The notes under the pieces were generated by a model. The model saw only the letters and a program-made list of their open reading frames with translations. It made no database searches and was not told where the DNA came from. Position numbers and translations under genes: made by a program. DNA of 64,000 bases, from NCBI GenBank assembly GCA_902546765.1, contig CACCLG010000003.1, positions 1-64,000 of the forward strand, read 5' to 3'. Shown here piece after piece: positions 8,202-17,531 of the stretch. Origin of the DNA: an uncultured Pelagibacteraceae bacterium. Its GTDB lineage: Bacteria > Pseudomonadota > Alphaproteobacteria > Pelagibacterales > Pelagibacteraceae. Numbering within the stretch: position 1 is the first letter of the stretch; each line of letters begins with the position of its first letter.

Positions 8202-9305
8202 ATGATTAAAAAAACACCTTTATACAATTTACATATCCAACACGGTGCAAAAATGGTTGAGTTTGCAGGTTATCAAATGCCTATTCAATATAAGAGTGGA
8301 ATAATCCAAGAACATAAATTTACTAGAGAAAATGCTGGTATATTTGATGTGTCACATATGGGACAGCTATTTATTAGTGGCTCAAATCAGCTTACAGATG
8401 ATCTTGAAAAAATATTTCCGATCAATTTAAAAAATTTAAAGACAAATCAAAGTAAATATTCTTTTTTAATGAACGACCAGGGAGGAATATACGATGATTT
8501 AATAATTACAAAATTAAAAGATGGTTACTTAATTATTTTAAATGCAGCATGTAAAAGCCGAGATTTTGAAATTATTAAAAAAAAATTAGAAAATAAATAT
8601 GAACTTAATTTAGATGAAAGCCTATCTTTAATTGCAATACAGGGTCCAAAAGCAAAAAATGTATTGGGAAAAGTAGTTTCAAAAATAACTAATCTTAAAT
8701 TCATGAATGGAGAAGAATTTGAATATGATAGTTCAAATATTTATATAACAAGATCTGGTTATACTGGTGAAGATGGTTTTGAGGTATCTTTAGAAAATGA
8801 AAAAGCTGAAAAATTTGTTAACCAATTAATTAATTATGGCGCTAAACTTATAGGACTCGGTGCGAGAGACACATTAAGATTAGAGGCTGGATTATGTTTA
8901 TATGGTAACGACCTTGATGAAAAAACAAGTCCGATTGAAGCAAACCTTAAGTGGGCAATACCAAAATCACGAGTTAATACTTATTATCCTGGTTCAGATA
9001 TTATAAAAAAACAAATTGATGACGGAGTAAAAACTTTAAGAGTTGGTATCAAACCTGAAACAAGAGTAATAGCAAGAGGAAATACGAAAATTTTTGATCA
9101 AAATGATAAAGAAATAGGTAAAGTTACAAGTGGTACATTTGGACCAAGTGTTGAGTGTTCAATTGCAATGGGGTATGTTGAAAATAATTACTCACCAACA
9201 AATACAAAAATCTTTTTAGAAGTTAGAGGAAAAAAAATTCCAGCAAATGTTTGTGATTTACCATTTTATAAAAAAAACTATGTAAAAGGAGAAAAAAATG
9301 TCTGA
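8202..9305 (+). CDS. gcvT: Glycine cleavage system T protein (aminomethyltransferase)
   Basis: Transfers the aminomethyl carbon from lipoyl-GcvH to tetrahydrofolate, releasing ammonia and 5,10-methylene-THF. The 367-residue protein starts [20 protein letters not shown] and contains [33 protein letters not shown] and [14 protein letters not shown], all typical of GcvT. The start ATG at 8202 follows the riboswitch; there is no strong ribosome-binding site, but AGAG (8193-8196) sits in the strand that can be masked by the riboswitch. Its stop overlaps gcvH by 8 bases. Confidence 0.96.
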   Translation: MIKKTPLYNLHIQHGAKMVEFAGYQMPIQYKSGIIQEHKFTRENAGIFDVSHMGQLFISGSNQLTDDLEKIFPINLKNLKTNQSKYSFLMNDQGGIYDDLIITKLKDGYLIILNAACKSRDFEIIKKKLENKYELNLDESLSLIAIQGPKAKNVLGKVVSKITNLKFMNGEEFEYDSSNIYITRSGYTGEDGFEVSLENEKAEKFVNQLINYGAKLIGLGARDTLRLEAGLCLYGNDLDEKTSPIEANLKWAIPKSRVNTYYPGSDIIKKQIDDGVKTLRVGIKPETRVIARGNTKIFDQNDKEIGKVTSGTFGPSVECSIAMGYVENNYSPTNTKIFLEVRGKKIPANVCDLPFYKKNYVKGEKNV

Positions 9306-9678
9306 AGTTAAATTTTCCAAAGAGCATGAATGGATTACGCTGGAGGGTGAGGTTGCAACTATTGGAATTACAAAACATGCAACCGAAATGTTGGGTGATA
9401 TTGTTTTTGCTGAGTTACCAGAAAAAGGGAAAAATGTTGAAAAAGATGGAACTGCAGGTGTTGTAGAGTCTACAAAAGCCGCAAGTGACGTTTACACACC
9501 TATCAGTGGAGAAGTAGTTGATATAAATCAATCTATTGTAGACGATCCAGCAAAAATTAATGAGGACCCTGAAGGTGCTGCATGGTTTTTTAAATTGAAA
9601 ATAAAAGATTTGTCCGAATTAGACACGTTAATGAATAAAGAAGAATACGAGAAATTTGCAAAGGAGACATCAAGCTAA
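9298..9678 (+). CDS. gcvH: Glycine cleavage system H protein
   Basis: A 126-residue lipoyl carrier protein that shuttles the methylamine group between GcvP and GcvT. The lipoylation site is the Lys in [11 protein letters not shown]; the flanking [14 protein letters not shown] and [12 protein letters not shown] segments are conserved. A good ribosome-binding site (AAAAGGAG, 9284-9291) precedes the ATG inside the gcvT 3' end. Its stop and the gcvP start overlap as TAATG at 9676-9680, indicating an operon with coupled translation. Confidence 0.96.
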   Translation: MSEVKFSKEHEWITLEGEVATIGITKHATEMLGDIVFAELPEKGKNVEKDGTAGVVESTKAASDVYTPISGEVVDINQSIVDDPAKINEDPEGAAWFFKLKIKDLSELDTLMNKEEYEKFAKETSS

Positions 9679-12548
9679 TGTTACATAATTCACAAAAAGA
9701 CTTTATTCGAAGACACATAGGTCCTTCAAATAATGAGCAACAAAAAATGCTTAAAGAACTTAACTTTAAGTCATTAGATGAACTTATAAATAGTACTGTT
9801 CCAGATAAAATACAGTTCAAAGGTGAATTAAATATTGGTGAGCCTAATTCAGAATATGAAGCACTTAGAAAATTAAAATCAATTTCAAAAAAAAACCAAA
9901 TCTACTCTAATTTTATTGGCATGGGTTATTATGGAACTTATACGCCGTATGTAATTTTAAGAAATATATTGGAAAATCCTGGTTGGTATACATCATACAC
10001 CCCTTACCAACCTGAGGTGGCTCAAGGAAGATTAGAAATGTTATTAAACTTCCAACAAATGATTGTTGATTTTACAGGAATGGATATTGCAAATGCATCT
10101 CTGCTTGACGAAGGTACGGCAGCTGCAGAGGCTATGGGTTTAAGTCATAGACTTAACAAAAGTGATAGTAACTTAGTTTTTGTCTCAGAAAATTGTCACC
10201 CACAAACTATCGAAGTTATACAAACTAGAGCAGAACCTATGGGTTTAAAAGTTCTTGTCGGTGATGAGGACAAAGTTTTGGATCAGTTAAAAGAGGATAT
10301 TGTTTGTGGAATTTTACAATACCCAGGAACTCTAGGTGACATTAAAGATCCAAGTGAACATATAAGTAAAATCCGTAAAAAAAATGGTAAAGCGATCTTG
10401 GCTTGTGATTTATTAGCACTTGCTAAATTAAAAACACCAGGAGAACTTGGTGCAGATATAGCTGTCGGTAGCTCTCAAAGATTTGGTATTCCAATGGGAT
10501 ACGGAGGACCTCATGCAGCTTTTTTTGCAACAAAAGATGAATTTAAAAGATCTATGCCAGGAAGAATCGTTGGTGTTTCAGTCGATAGACATGGAAATAA
10601 GGCATATAGATTATCTCTACAAACTAGAGAGCAGCATATCAGAAGAGACAAAGCAACAAGTAATATTTGTACAGCACAAGCATTACTAGCAATTGTATCA
10701 GCAGCTTATGCAATATATCATGGACCACAGGGATTAAAGGAAATTTCTGAAAGAGTATCTCAGCTAGCAAAAAATTTTGCTGATAAAATAAAACAATCTG
10801 GATATGAATTATACTCAGATTATTTTTTTGATACTGTAACTATAATCACTAAAGAGAAGACTGATCAAATTTTCAAAAATGCTTTAGATCAAAAAGTTAA
10901 TATAAGAAAAGTAAATTCAGAAATGCTTGCAATTTCTTTTGACGAAAGAAAAAATGTTTATAGAGTTAATCAATTACTTAAAATTTTTAATGCAGCAGAA
11001 TCAATAAAAAAAGAGGATCCTACAGTAAGTTTACCTAACCTACCGAAAAATTTATTAAGAACTTCAAAATATTTAGAGCATCCTGTTTTTACTTCATATC
11101 ACTCAGAAACAGAAATGCTTAGATATCTTAAAAAGTTGGAAGATAAGGACATAGCTCTTAATAGAACTATGATTGCACTAGGCTCGTGTACAATGAAATT
11201 AAATGCTACCGCAGAAATGATACCTATTTCGTGGAGAGAATTAGCCGAGCCTCATCCATTTGTTCCTGTTGAACAGATGGAAGGATATCGAGCGTTGTTC
11301 ACTGATCTTAAAAATTGGTTAAGATCAATAACTGGTTTTTCTGGTGTTTCTCTTCAACCAAATGCAGGCGCTCAAGGTGAATACGCTGGACTAATGGTGA
11401 TAAGAAAATATCATTTAGATAGAGGGGAACAAAATAGAAATATATGCTTAATTCCAAGCTCAGCACATGGAACTAATCCAGCAAGCGCCCAGATGGTGGG
11501 AATGAAGGTGGTAGTAGTTAATTGTGATAAAGAGGGAAATGTTGATTTTGAAGATTTAAAGAAAAAAGCCGAGACACACTCGGAAAATCTCGGAGCTTTA
11601 ATGGTTACATATCCATCCACACATGGAGTATTTGAGGAAAAAATAAAAGATATCTGTGATTTAATTCATAAACACGGAGGCCAAGTTTACATGGATGGTG
11701 CAAACTTAAATGCCCTTGTGGGTATAGCAAAACCAGGAAATTTTGGTCCTGATGTTTGTCATATAAACTTACATAAAACATTTTGTATTCCTCATGGAGG
11801 AGGGGGACCTGGAATGGGACCTATAGCATGTAAAAGGCATTTACAAATTTATCTTCCCAATCACCCAGTTGTTAAAGATTGTGGACCTTCAACAGGAATT
11901 GGACCTGTCTCAGCAGCACCTTGGGGAAGCTCAAGTATCTTATCAATTTCCTGGATGTATATCAAAATGATGGGATCTCAAGGATTAAAACTTGCAACAC
12001 AAATTGCGATACTAAATGCAAATTACATAGCTAATAGGTTAAAAGATCATTATCCAATACTTTATAAAGGCTCAAATGGTAATGTGGCTCATGAATGCAT
12101 TATTGATATAAGATCAATTAAAAGTGAAACAGGTATTACCGAAGAAGATATTGCCAAAAGGTTAATAGATTACGGTTTCCACGCACCTACAATGTCATGG
12201 CCAGTAGCTGGTACAATGATGATAGAACCAACTGAAAGTGAGAGCCTATCCGAACTAGATAGATTTTGTGATACCTTGATTAGCATTAAATCAGAAATTG
12301 ACATGATTAAGTCAGGTAAATTTGATAAAGTTGATAACCCAATAAAAAATGCTCCACACACTGATTTTGAATTAGCTTCGGATGAATGGAAACATAAATA
12401 CTCCAGAGAGCAAGCTGCTTATCCTGCAAAATTTTTAAGAGTAAATAAATTTTGGCCTCCAGTTGCAAGAGTAGACAATGTTTATGGAGATAAAAATATA
12501 TTTTGTACCTGTCCAAGTATTGATGAATTCAAAGAAGATGCTGCATAA
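9678..12548 (+). CDS. gcvP: Glycine dehydrogenase (decarboxylating), P protein
   Basis: PLP enzyme that decarboxylates glycine and loads the aminomethyl group onto GcvH. At 956 residues it is the single-chain form with both P1-like and P2-like halves. It opens FIRRHIGPS, has GMGYYGTYTP and YTPYQPEVAQGRLE in the first half, and HGTNPASAQM plus the PLP-lysine motif INLHKTFCIPHGGGGPGMGP in the second. It completes a gcvTHP operon under the glycine riboswitch. No lpdA (L protein) lies in the window. The FAD oxidoreductase gene starts 6 bp later, so readthrough into the fatty-acid cluster is possible. Confidence 0.97.
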   Translation: MLHNSQKDFIRRHIGPSNNEQQKMLKELNFKSLDELINSTVPDKIQFKGELNIGEPNSEYEALRKLKSISKKNQIYSNFIGMGYYGTYTPYVILRNILENPGWYTSYTPYQPEVAQGRLEMLLNFQQMIVDFTGMDIANASLLDEGTAAAEAMGLSHRLNKSDSNLVFVSENCHPQTIEVIQTRAEPMGLKVLVGDEDKVLDQLKEDIVCGILQYPGTLGDIKDPSEHISKIRKKNGKAILACDLLALAKLKTPGELGADIAVGSSQRFGIPMGYGGPHAAFFATKDEFKRSMPGRIVGVSVDRHGNKAYRLSLQTREQHIRRDKATSNICTAQALLAIVSAAYAIYHGPQGLKEISERVSQLAKNFADKIKQSGYELYSDYFFDTVTIITKEKTDQIFKNALDQKVNIRKVNSEMLAISFDERKNVYRVNQLLKIFNAAESIKKEDPTVSLPNLPKNLLRTSKYLEHPVFTSYHSETEMLRYLKKLEDKDIALNRTMIALGSCTMKLNATAEMIPISWRELAEPHPFVPVEQMEGYRALFTDLKNWLRSITGFSGVSLQPNAGAQGEYAGLMVIRKYHLDRGEQNRNICLIPSSAHGTNPASAQMVGMKVVVVNCDKEGNVDFEDLKKKAETHSENLGALMVTYPSTHGVFEEKIKDICDLIHKHGGQVYMDGANLNALVGIAKPGNFGPDVCHINLHKTFCIPHGGGGPGMGPIACKRHLQIYLPNHPVVKDCGPSTGIGPVSAAPWGSSSILSISWMYIKMMGSQGLKLATQIAILNANYIANRLKDHYPILYKGSNGNVAHECIIDIRSIKSETGITEEDIAKRLIDYGFHAPTMSWPVAGTMMIEPTESESLSELDRFCDTLISIKSEIDMIKSGKFDKVDNPIKNAPHTDFELASDEWKHKYSREQAAYPAKFLRVNKFWPPVARVDNVYGDKNIFCTCPSIDEFKEDAA

Positions 12549-12554
12549 GTTTTA

Positions 12555-13793
12555 ATGAAAATTGGAGTTGTTGGATCTGGCATCTCAGGCCTAGGCGCAG
12601 CTTACTATCTTTCAAAAAAACACCAAGTTGATTTATTTGAAAAAGAAGATCATTTTGGGGGTCACTCTCATACGATTGATTTATTAATCGAGGAAAAAAA
12701 AATATCTGTTGATATTGGTTTTATAGTTTTTAACCATAAAACTTATCCTAACTTAATTAAATTTTTTGATGAAAATAAAGTTCACATAGAGAAAAGTGAT
12801 ATGTCTTTTGCTGTGTCAGTTAAGGATACTAAATTTGAATATTGCGGGAGAGGTTTGAAGGGTATTTTTGCAAATAAATCAAATTTATTTAATAAATCTT
12901 TTTTAAAAATGTTTTTTGACATTCTAAAGTTTTATAAAAATTGTGACAGAATAAACAATTTTGATGAAAAAATTACTTTAGGAGATTATTTAATTAAAAA
13001 TAAATTATCTGAGTCATTTATAAATTTTCATTTAATACCAATGGTTTCAGCTATTTGGTCTATGCCACCGTATGAAGTTAGTAAAATGCCTTTGAAATTT
13101 TTCCTAAAATTTTTCCAAAATCACGGTTTATTTAAATTGAAAAACAGACCACAATGGTACACAGTTACAAAAAGAAGTCGGACTTATGTTGCAAAAGTAC
13201 TTTCAAGTATAAGTGGTGAATATTATAAAAATTATAATGTTAATAAATTAATAAGAAGACCAAAAGGAATTGATTTATATTATGGTGATAAAAGTGAATT
13301 TTTTAGTTATGACAAAGTGGTTTTAGCTAGTCACGCAGATCAAGCATTATCTATAATTGATGAACCAACAAATGAAGAACAGGAGATTTTATCTTCGTTT
13401 AAATATAGAGAAAATATTGCGGTCATACATACAGATGAAAGTATAATGCCTAATAATAAAGATATTTGGAGCTCTTGGAATTCAATTGTGGATAAAAACA
13501 ATATAGAAAAAAATTCTATAACTTATTGGCTAAATCTTTTACAAAATTTAGATTTTGATAAAAATATATTTTTAACTTTAAATCCTAATTTTGAAATTAA
13601 TGAAGACAAAATACTAAAAAAAGTAAATTTTACCCATCCATATTTCGATCAGTCGGCACTTGATAACCAAAATAAATTAAAAAATTTACAAAATAAAAAA
13701 AATTTACTTTTTTGCGGGAGTTATTTTGGATATGGTTTTCATGAAGATGGAATTAAATCATCCATTGAAATGACAAAAGCCATAGATGATTAA
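12555..13793 (+). CDS. FAD/NAD-binding amine-oxidase-like oxidoreductase of the CFA cluster
   Basis: A 412-residue flavoprotein with an N-terminal Rossmann dinucleotide motif (GVVGSGISGLGAAYYLS) and the GG doublet FGGHSHTID typical of amine-oxidase-like proteins. Near the C terminus, FCGSYFGYGFHEDG is the second FAD-contact region of this subfamily. In many proteobacteria this gene sits next to DUF1365 and a cyclopropane-fatty-acid-synthase-like gene, exactly as here (8-base overlap with the next gene), so a role in oxidising or desaturating membrane acyl chains is likely. Substrate is unknown. Confidence 0.85.
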   Translation: MKIGVVGSGISGLGAAYYLSKKHQVDLFEKEDHFGGHSHTIDLLIEEKKISVDIGFIVFNHKTYPNLIKFFDENKVHIEKSDMSFAVSVKDTKFEYCGRGLKGIFANKSNLFNKSFLKMFFDILKFYKNCDRINNFDEKITLGDYLIKNKLSESFINFHLIPMVSAIWSMPPYEVSKMPLKFFLKFFQNHGLFKLKNRPQWYTVTKRSRTYVAKVLSSISGEYYKNYNVNKLIRRPKGIDLYYGDKSEFFSYDKVVLASHADQALSIIDEPTNEEQEILSSFKYRENIAVIHTDESIMPNNKDIWSSWNSIVDKNNIEKNSITYWLNLLQNLDFDKNIFLTLNPNFEINEDKILKKVNFTHPYFDQSALDNQNKLKNLQNKKNLLFCGSYFGYGFHEDGIKSSIEMTKAIDD

Positions 13794-14553
13794 GAATTCG
13801 AAAATTTATATTGGAAAAGTAATACACAAAAGATTCAAACCTAAAGAACATTATTTTAAATATAATGTATTTTCATTATTAATAGATTTAAACGAGTTAG
13901 ACCAAATTAACAAAGATATAAAATTTTTTTCATACAATAAATTTAATATTATAAGTTTTTTTGATAAAGATCATGGGGACAGAGATGGATCATCCATCAA
14001 ATTATGGGTTAAAAAAAATCTAAAGAGTATTGGAATTATAACAGAAGATATAAGTATAAAATTATTATGCTATCCAAGAATATTTGGATATGTGTTTAAC
14101 CCTTTAAGTATTTTTTTTATATATAACAATCACTCAGAATTAATTTCTATATTTTATGAGGTAAAAAATACTTTCGGTGAGCAACATACATATATATTCA
14201 AAGCTAAAGATGAAAAAACAATTCATAATAAATGTAAAAAAAAATTTTACGTTTCACCTTTTATAGAGATGGATTGTGAGTACCATTTTAAAACACTTAA
14301 TCCAAGGGAACAACTATCAGTAGTAATTAACCAAAATGATAAAGATGGTAAATTATTGTTTGCTTCTCAAGACGGTATATCGAAGGATTTTAATAACAAA
14401 AATTTAATATTATCTTATTTAACTCACCCGTTAATGACTTTTAAGATTATAGGAGCTATTCATTATGAAGCATTTAAATTATGGGTAAAAAGAATAAGAC
14501 TCGTAGCTAAAAAGATTAAATTAAAAAATAATATTACAATTGAAAGTAAATGA
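13786..14553 (+). CDS. DUF1365 family protein
   Basis: A 255-residue protein of the DUF1365 family, recognised by IYIGKVIHKRFKPKEHYFKY at the start, the central CYPRIFGYVFNPLSIFFIY and YEVKNTFGEQHTY, and the C-terminal THPLMTFKIIGAIHYEAFKL. The biochemical activity of the family is not established; it almost always travels with the FAD protein upstream and the CFA-type methyltransferase downstream. It overlaps the upstream gene by 8 bases and the next by 4, so the three are very likely translated together. Confidence 0.88.
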   Translation: MIKNSKIYIGKVIHKRFKPKEHYFKYNVFSLLIDLNELDQINKDIKFFSYNKFNIISFFDKDHGDRDGSSIKLWVKKNLKSIGIITEDISIKLLCYPRIFGYVFNPLSIFFIYNNHSELISIFYEVKNTFGEQHTYIFKAKDEKTIHNKCKKKFYVSPFIEMDCEYHFKTLNPREQLSVVINQNDKDGKLLFASQDGISKDFNNKNLILSYLTHPLMTFKIIGAIHYEAFKLWVKRIRLVAKKIKLKNNITIESK

Positions 14554-15728
14554 ATTTAAATAATTGGTCAGATAAAATAGTTTTTAGCTCACTTAAACTA
14601 ATTAAAAAAGGACATCTTATTCTGACAAATTATAATGACGAAAAATATTTATTTGGTGATCCAAATCAAAAACTTAAAGTAAAAATTAAAATAAATAAAC
14701 CTGGACTAACTTATCAAATTGTTAAAAGTGGTAGTACGGGACTTGCAGAAGCTTACATGCGAGGTGATTTTGATACAGATGATTTAACAAATTTAATAGA
14801 ATTAACGGCTAAAAACATAAAACTAGTTTACAAATTTTCAGGATTACTAGACTTTTCATTATTCAATAAAATAAAAAATTTTCTTTTAAAAAATAATAAA
14901 TCCAGAAGTAAAAAAAATATTTCAAAACACTATGATTTGGGAAATGAATTTTTCTCTTTATGGCTTGATCCAACCTTAACTTATTCAAGCGCCATTTTTG
15001 ATCAAAAGGACAATGATTTGGAGAAGGCACAAATTAACAAGTATAAAAAATTAGTTGAATTAATTAAACCAAAATCAGGAAATAAAATTTTAGAAATAGG
15101 ATGTGGTTGGGGCGGTTTTGCAGAATATGTAGGTAAAAATCATGATGTAAAACTTGATTGTATAACAATTTCAAAAAAACAATTTGAGTATGCATCAAAT
15201 CGAATTTTTAAAAATGGTTTAAATGAAAAAATTAATATTCAATTTAAGGATTATAGAGATGTAAAACAAAAATATAATTCAATTGCATCAATAGAGATGA
15301 TAGAGGCTGTTGGACAAAATTATTTAGAAAATTATTTTAATACAATTAAGACGAATCTCGTTAGAGATGGCAGTGCAGCCATACAATCTATAACAATAGA
15401 TGATAATTTATTTGATAGATATAAAACTAAAGAAGATTTTATTCAAAAGTATATTTTTCCTGGTGGTTTCTTACCATCAAAAAAAAAATTATACGATTTG
15501 TCACAAAATAATGGTTTAGCTATCAATCAATATAATTCTTATGGACTCCATTATTCGAATACACTTAAAATTTGGCGTGATGAATTTTTTAAAAAATGGG
15601 AAGAGATCTCTAAGCAAGGATTTGATAATAAATTTAAAAGAATGTGGCATTTTTATTTATCTTATTGTGAAGCAGGGTTTAAATCAAAAAATATAGATTT
15701 GATCCAATTCTCATTACAAAACAGATAA
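14550..15728 (+). CDS. Cyclopropane-fatty-acyl-phospholipid synthase-like SAM methyltransferase
   Basis: Class I methyltransferase of the CFA synthase family, 392 residues, acting on unsaturated acyl chains of membrane phospholipids. An N-terminal lipid-binding region contains SGSTGLAEAYMRGDFDTDDL; the catalytic part has SKHYDLGNEFFSLWLDPTLT, SAM-binding motif ILEIGCGWGGFAEY, SIEMIEAVG and the late MWHFYLSYCEAGF. It might make cyclopropane rings or methylated acyl chains; the DUF1365/FAD context resembles clusters tied to methylated or furan fatty acids in other alphaproteobacteria, so I do not assign cfa. Confidence 0.88.
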   Translation: MNLNNWSDKIVFSSLKLIKKGHLILTNYNDEKYLFGDPNQKLKVKIKINKPGLTYQIVKSGSTGLAEAYMRGDFDTDDLTNLIELTAKNIKLVYKFSGLLDFSLFNKIKNFLLKNNKSRSKKNISKHYDLGNEFFSLWLDPTLTYSSAIFDQKDNDLEKAQINKYKKLVELIKPKSGNKILEIGCGWGGFAEYVGKNHDVKLDCITISKKQFEYASNRIFKNGLNEKINIQFKDYRDVKQKYNSIASIEMIEAVGQNYLENYFNTIKTNLVRDGSAAIQSITIDDNLFDRYKTKEDFIQKYIFPGGFLPSKKKLYDLSQNNGLAINQYNSYGLHYSNTLKIWRDEFFKKWEEISKQGFDNKFKRMWHFYLSYCEAGFKSKNIDLIQFSLQNR

Positions 15729-15729
15729 G

Positions 15730-16284
15730 ATGTTTATGATTATTTTTTCTAATATTAAATCAATTTTATTGATAATTTTTTTTGGATTGATTACAAGTTG
15801 TTCAAGTAATCAATCTATGAAACCTCAAGATTTTAAAGACAAAAAACCAAGACTTATAATAGAAGAATTTTTGTCAGGTAATGTAAAAGCATGGGGTATT
15901 CTTCAAAACAGATCAGGTAAAGTTACAAGACAATTTTCAGCAACTTTAAATGGAAATTGGGATGGGAAGAAACTTATATTAGATGAGAAATTTAATTGGG
16001 ATGATGGGGAAGTACAATACAGACAATGGCATATCACAAAACTAGATGAACATAATTATGAAGGCACAGCCTCAGATGTGGTTGGAAAAGCAAAAGGATA
16101 TTCTTATGGCCCTGCTTTTAAATTTGAATATGTTTTATTAGTCCCTGTAAAAGGAAAAGAGATAAAAATTACCTTTGATGATTGGATATTTATGCAGGAT
16201 GAAAAGGTTGCAATCAACAGAGCAAAAATGACAAAATTTGGTTTTAAAGTTGCTGAATTAACTGTTTTTTTTGTTAAGGAATAA
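15730..16284 (+). CDS. DUF3833 lipoprotein
   Basis: A 184-residue predicted lipoprotein. The signal segment is rich in Ile/Leu and ends in the lipobox-like LITSC, giving Cys near residue 24 for lipidation. The mature part shows the DUF3833 pattern: MKPQDF, AWGILQNRSGKVTRQF, WDDGEVQYRQWHI, YEGTASDVVGKAKGYSYGPA and FDDWIFMQDEKVAINRAKMT. The family has no established activity but is a regular member of the DUF1365/CFA/SDR neighbourhood. It is 1 bp past the methyltransferase stop and abuts the convergent SDR gene. Confidence 0.85.
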   Translation: MFMIIFSNIKSILLIIFFGLITSCSSNQSMKPQDFKDKKPRLIIEEFLSGNVKAWGILQNRSGKVTRQFSATLNGNWDGKKLILDEKFNWDDGEVQYRQWHITKLDEHNYEGTASDVVGKAKGYSYGPAFKFEYVLLVPVKGKEIKITFDDWIFMQDEKVAINRAKMTKFGFKVAELTVFFVKE

Positions 16285-17040
16285 TTATTTTTTTTGGAAC
16301 TTGGTAAGCTTTTTTACAAGATAAAAATATATCTTGTATGGTAAAATGCTAAAAAATTTTAACGTTAAAGTTAATTCTTTTGGAAAATGTATTTCGAAAT
16401 TGTTTTTCTTTATTAATCCATCGTAAATTTTTTCTGCAGCATACTCAGGAGTTTTTAAAAAAGGCATTTTAAAATCATTTTTATCAGTCATAGGTGTCTT
16501 AATAAAACCAGGGGAAACTAAGGAAACTCGTACATTAAATCTGCCAAAATCAAAATAAAGACTTTCAGCAAGATTATTTAAAGCAGATTTTGATGGGCCA
16601 TACCCTGTTGAATTAGGCAAACCTCTGTAGCCTGCAATAGAAGATACAATTACAATTGCACCATCTTTCTTGTCTTTATAATATTGTTCAACAGCTTTAA
16701 TAGAATTAACAGTTCCAAAAAAGTTTACTCGAAATACATTTTCAATTTGCTCAACGTCTATATCCTTTTCTCTCTTTGGGTCCCATGTTCCAGTTGAAAA
16801 AAAGCAAATATCAACTCCTCCAAACTTTTCAAGAATTTGATTAAAAATAATTTTACAATCATATTTATTTGTCACATCTAAACTAAAATCATAAATATTT
16901 TCAAACTTTTCTGATAACTCTTTTAGTAAATTTTCACGTCTTGCAGATATAGCAACATTCCATCCTTCATTAGCAAATTTGATGGCTAATGCTTTTCCAA
17001 TTCCAGTGCTACCTCCAGTGATCCAAATTGTTTTTTTCAT
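16285..17040 (-). CDS. Short-chain dehydrogenase/reductase
   Basis: A 251-residue SDR with the cofactor motif TGGSTGIGKALA near the N terminus (NADP or NAD), the structural NAG-type region replaced by FFSTGTWD, catalytic Ser in VIVSSIAGYRG and catalytic Tyr/Lys in STGYGPSKSALN. The C terminus has a basic, hydrophobic tail (FFSILPYKIYFYLVKKLT) that may contact membrane. It is antisense to and immediately abuts the DUF3833 gene, and its start is 24 bp from the divergent TspO gene. SDRs are common companions of the CFA/DUF1365 cluster; the substrate is unknown. Confidence 0.88.
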   Translation of the reverse strand: MKKTIWITGGSTGIGKALAIKFANEGWNVAISARRENLLKELSEKFENIYDFSLDVTNKYDCKIIFNQILEKFGGVDICFFSTGTWDPKREKDIDVEQIENVFRVNFFGTVNSIKAVEQYYKDKKDGAIVIVSSIAGYRGLPNSTGYGPSKSALNNLAESLYFDFGRFNVRVSLVSPGFIKTPMTDKNDFKMPFLKTPEYAAEKIYDGLIKKNNFEIHFPKELTLTLKFFSILPYKIYFYLVKKLTKFQKK

Positions 17041-17052
17041 TATATTCTGTTG

Positions 17053-17058
17053 TATAGT
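17053..17058 (+). promoter_or_regulatory. Predicted -10 element for the TspO gene
   Basis: TATAGT (17053-17058) lies 6 bp before the TspO ATG at 17065 in a 24 bp divergent gap. If used, transcription would begin at or within a base or two of the start codon, giving an almost leaderless mRNA. No good -35 element is seen. Evidence is hexamer match and position only. Confidence 0.3.
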
Positions 17059-17064
17059 ATTTAA

Positions 17065-17529
17065 ATGCTTAAAAATAAATTTATATCTTTATTTCTATTT
17101 TTGATTGTTACATTTAGCGCATCTTTTGCAGGAGGTATTTTAACAATTAAATTCAAAGATCCCTGGTATTCTCTATTAAACAAACCATTTTTCAATCCAC
17201 CAGATTGGATATTTGCACCAGTATGGACAATCTTGTATTTTTTAATGGCCCTGGCAATTTGGAACATTTGGATAAAAAGTAATAAGCTAAACCTAGTTTA
17301 CTTATATTTTATTCATCTAATATTTAACACAACTTGGAGTATCGTTTTTTTTGGGTTTAAAAATATAGAACTAGCTTTAATAAATTTAATTGTGATAATT
17401 TTATTCATTGTAATTTTATTTCTAAAATATAAAGATATAAGCAAGTTAAGTGCGTATTTAATGATACCTTATTTTTTGTGGTGTAGCTACGCACTTTTGC
17501 TAAATTTTAATTTAATGATTTTAAATTAA
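17065..17529 (+). CDS. tspO: TspO/MBR family tryptophan-rich membrane protein
   Basis: A 154-residue protein with five predicted transmembrane helices, the TspO fold. The most conserved part is present: WYSLLNKPFFNPPDWIFAPV followed by WTILYFLMALAIWNIW, and the later FNTTWSIVFFGFKNIELAL and YFLWCSYALLLNFNL. TspO proteins bind porphyrins and take part in oxidative-stress responses; in some phototrophic alphaproteobacteria they affect pigment gene expression. Here it is divergent from the SDR and follows the fatty-acid modification cluster, which fits a stress-response neighbourhood. The DAO-family gene follows after 2 bp. Confidence 0.92.
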   Translation: MLKNKFISLFLFLIVTFSASFAGGILTIKFKDPWYSLLNKPFFNPPDWIFAPVWTILYFLMALAIWNIWIKSNKLNLVYLYFIHLIFNTTWSIVFFGFKNIELALINLIVIILFIVILFLKYKDISKLSAYLMIPYFLWCSYALLLNFNLMILN

Positions 17530-17531
17530 TT

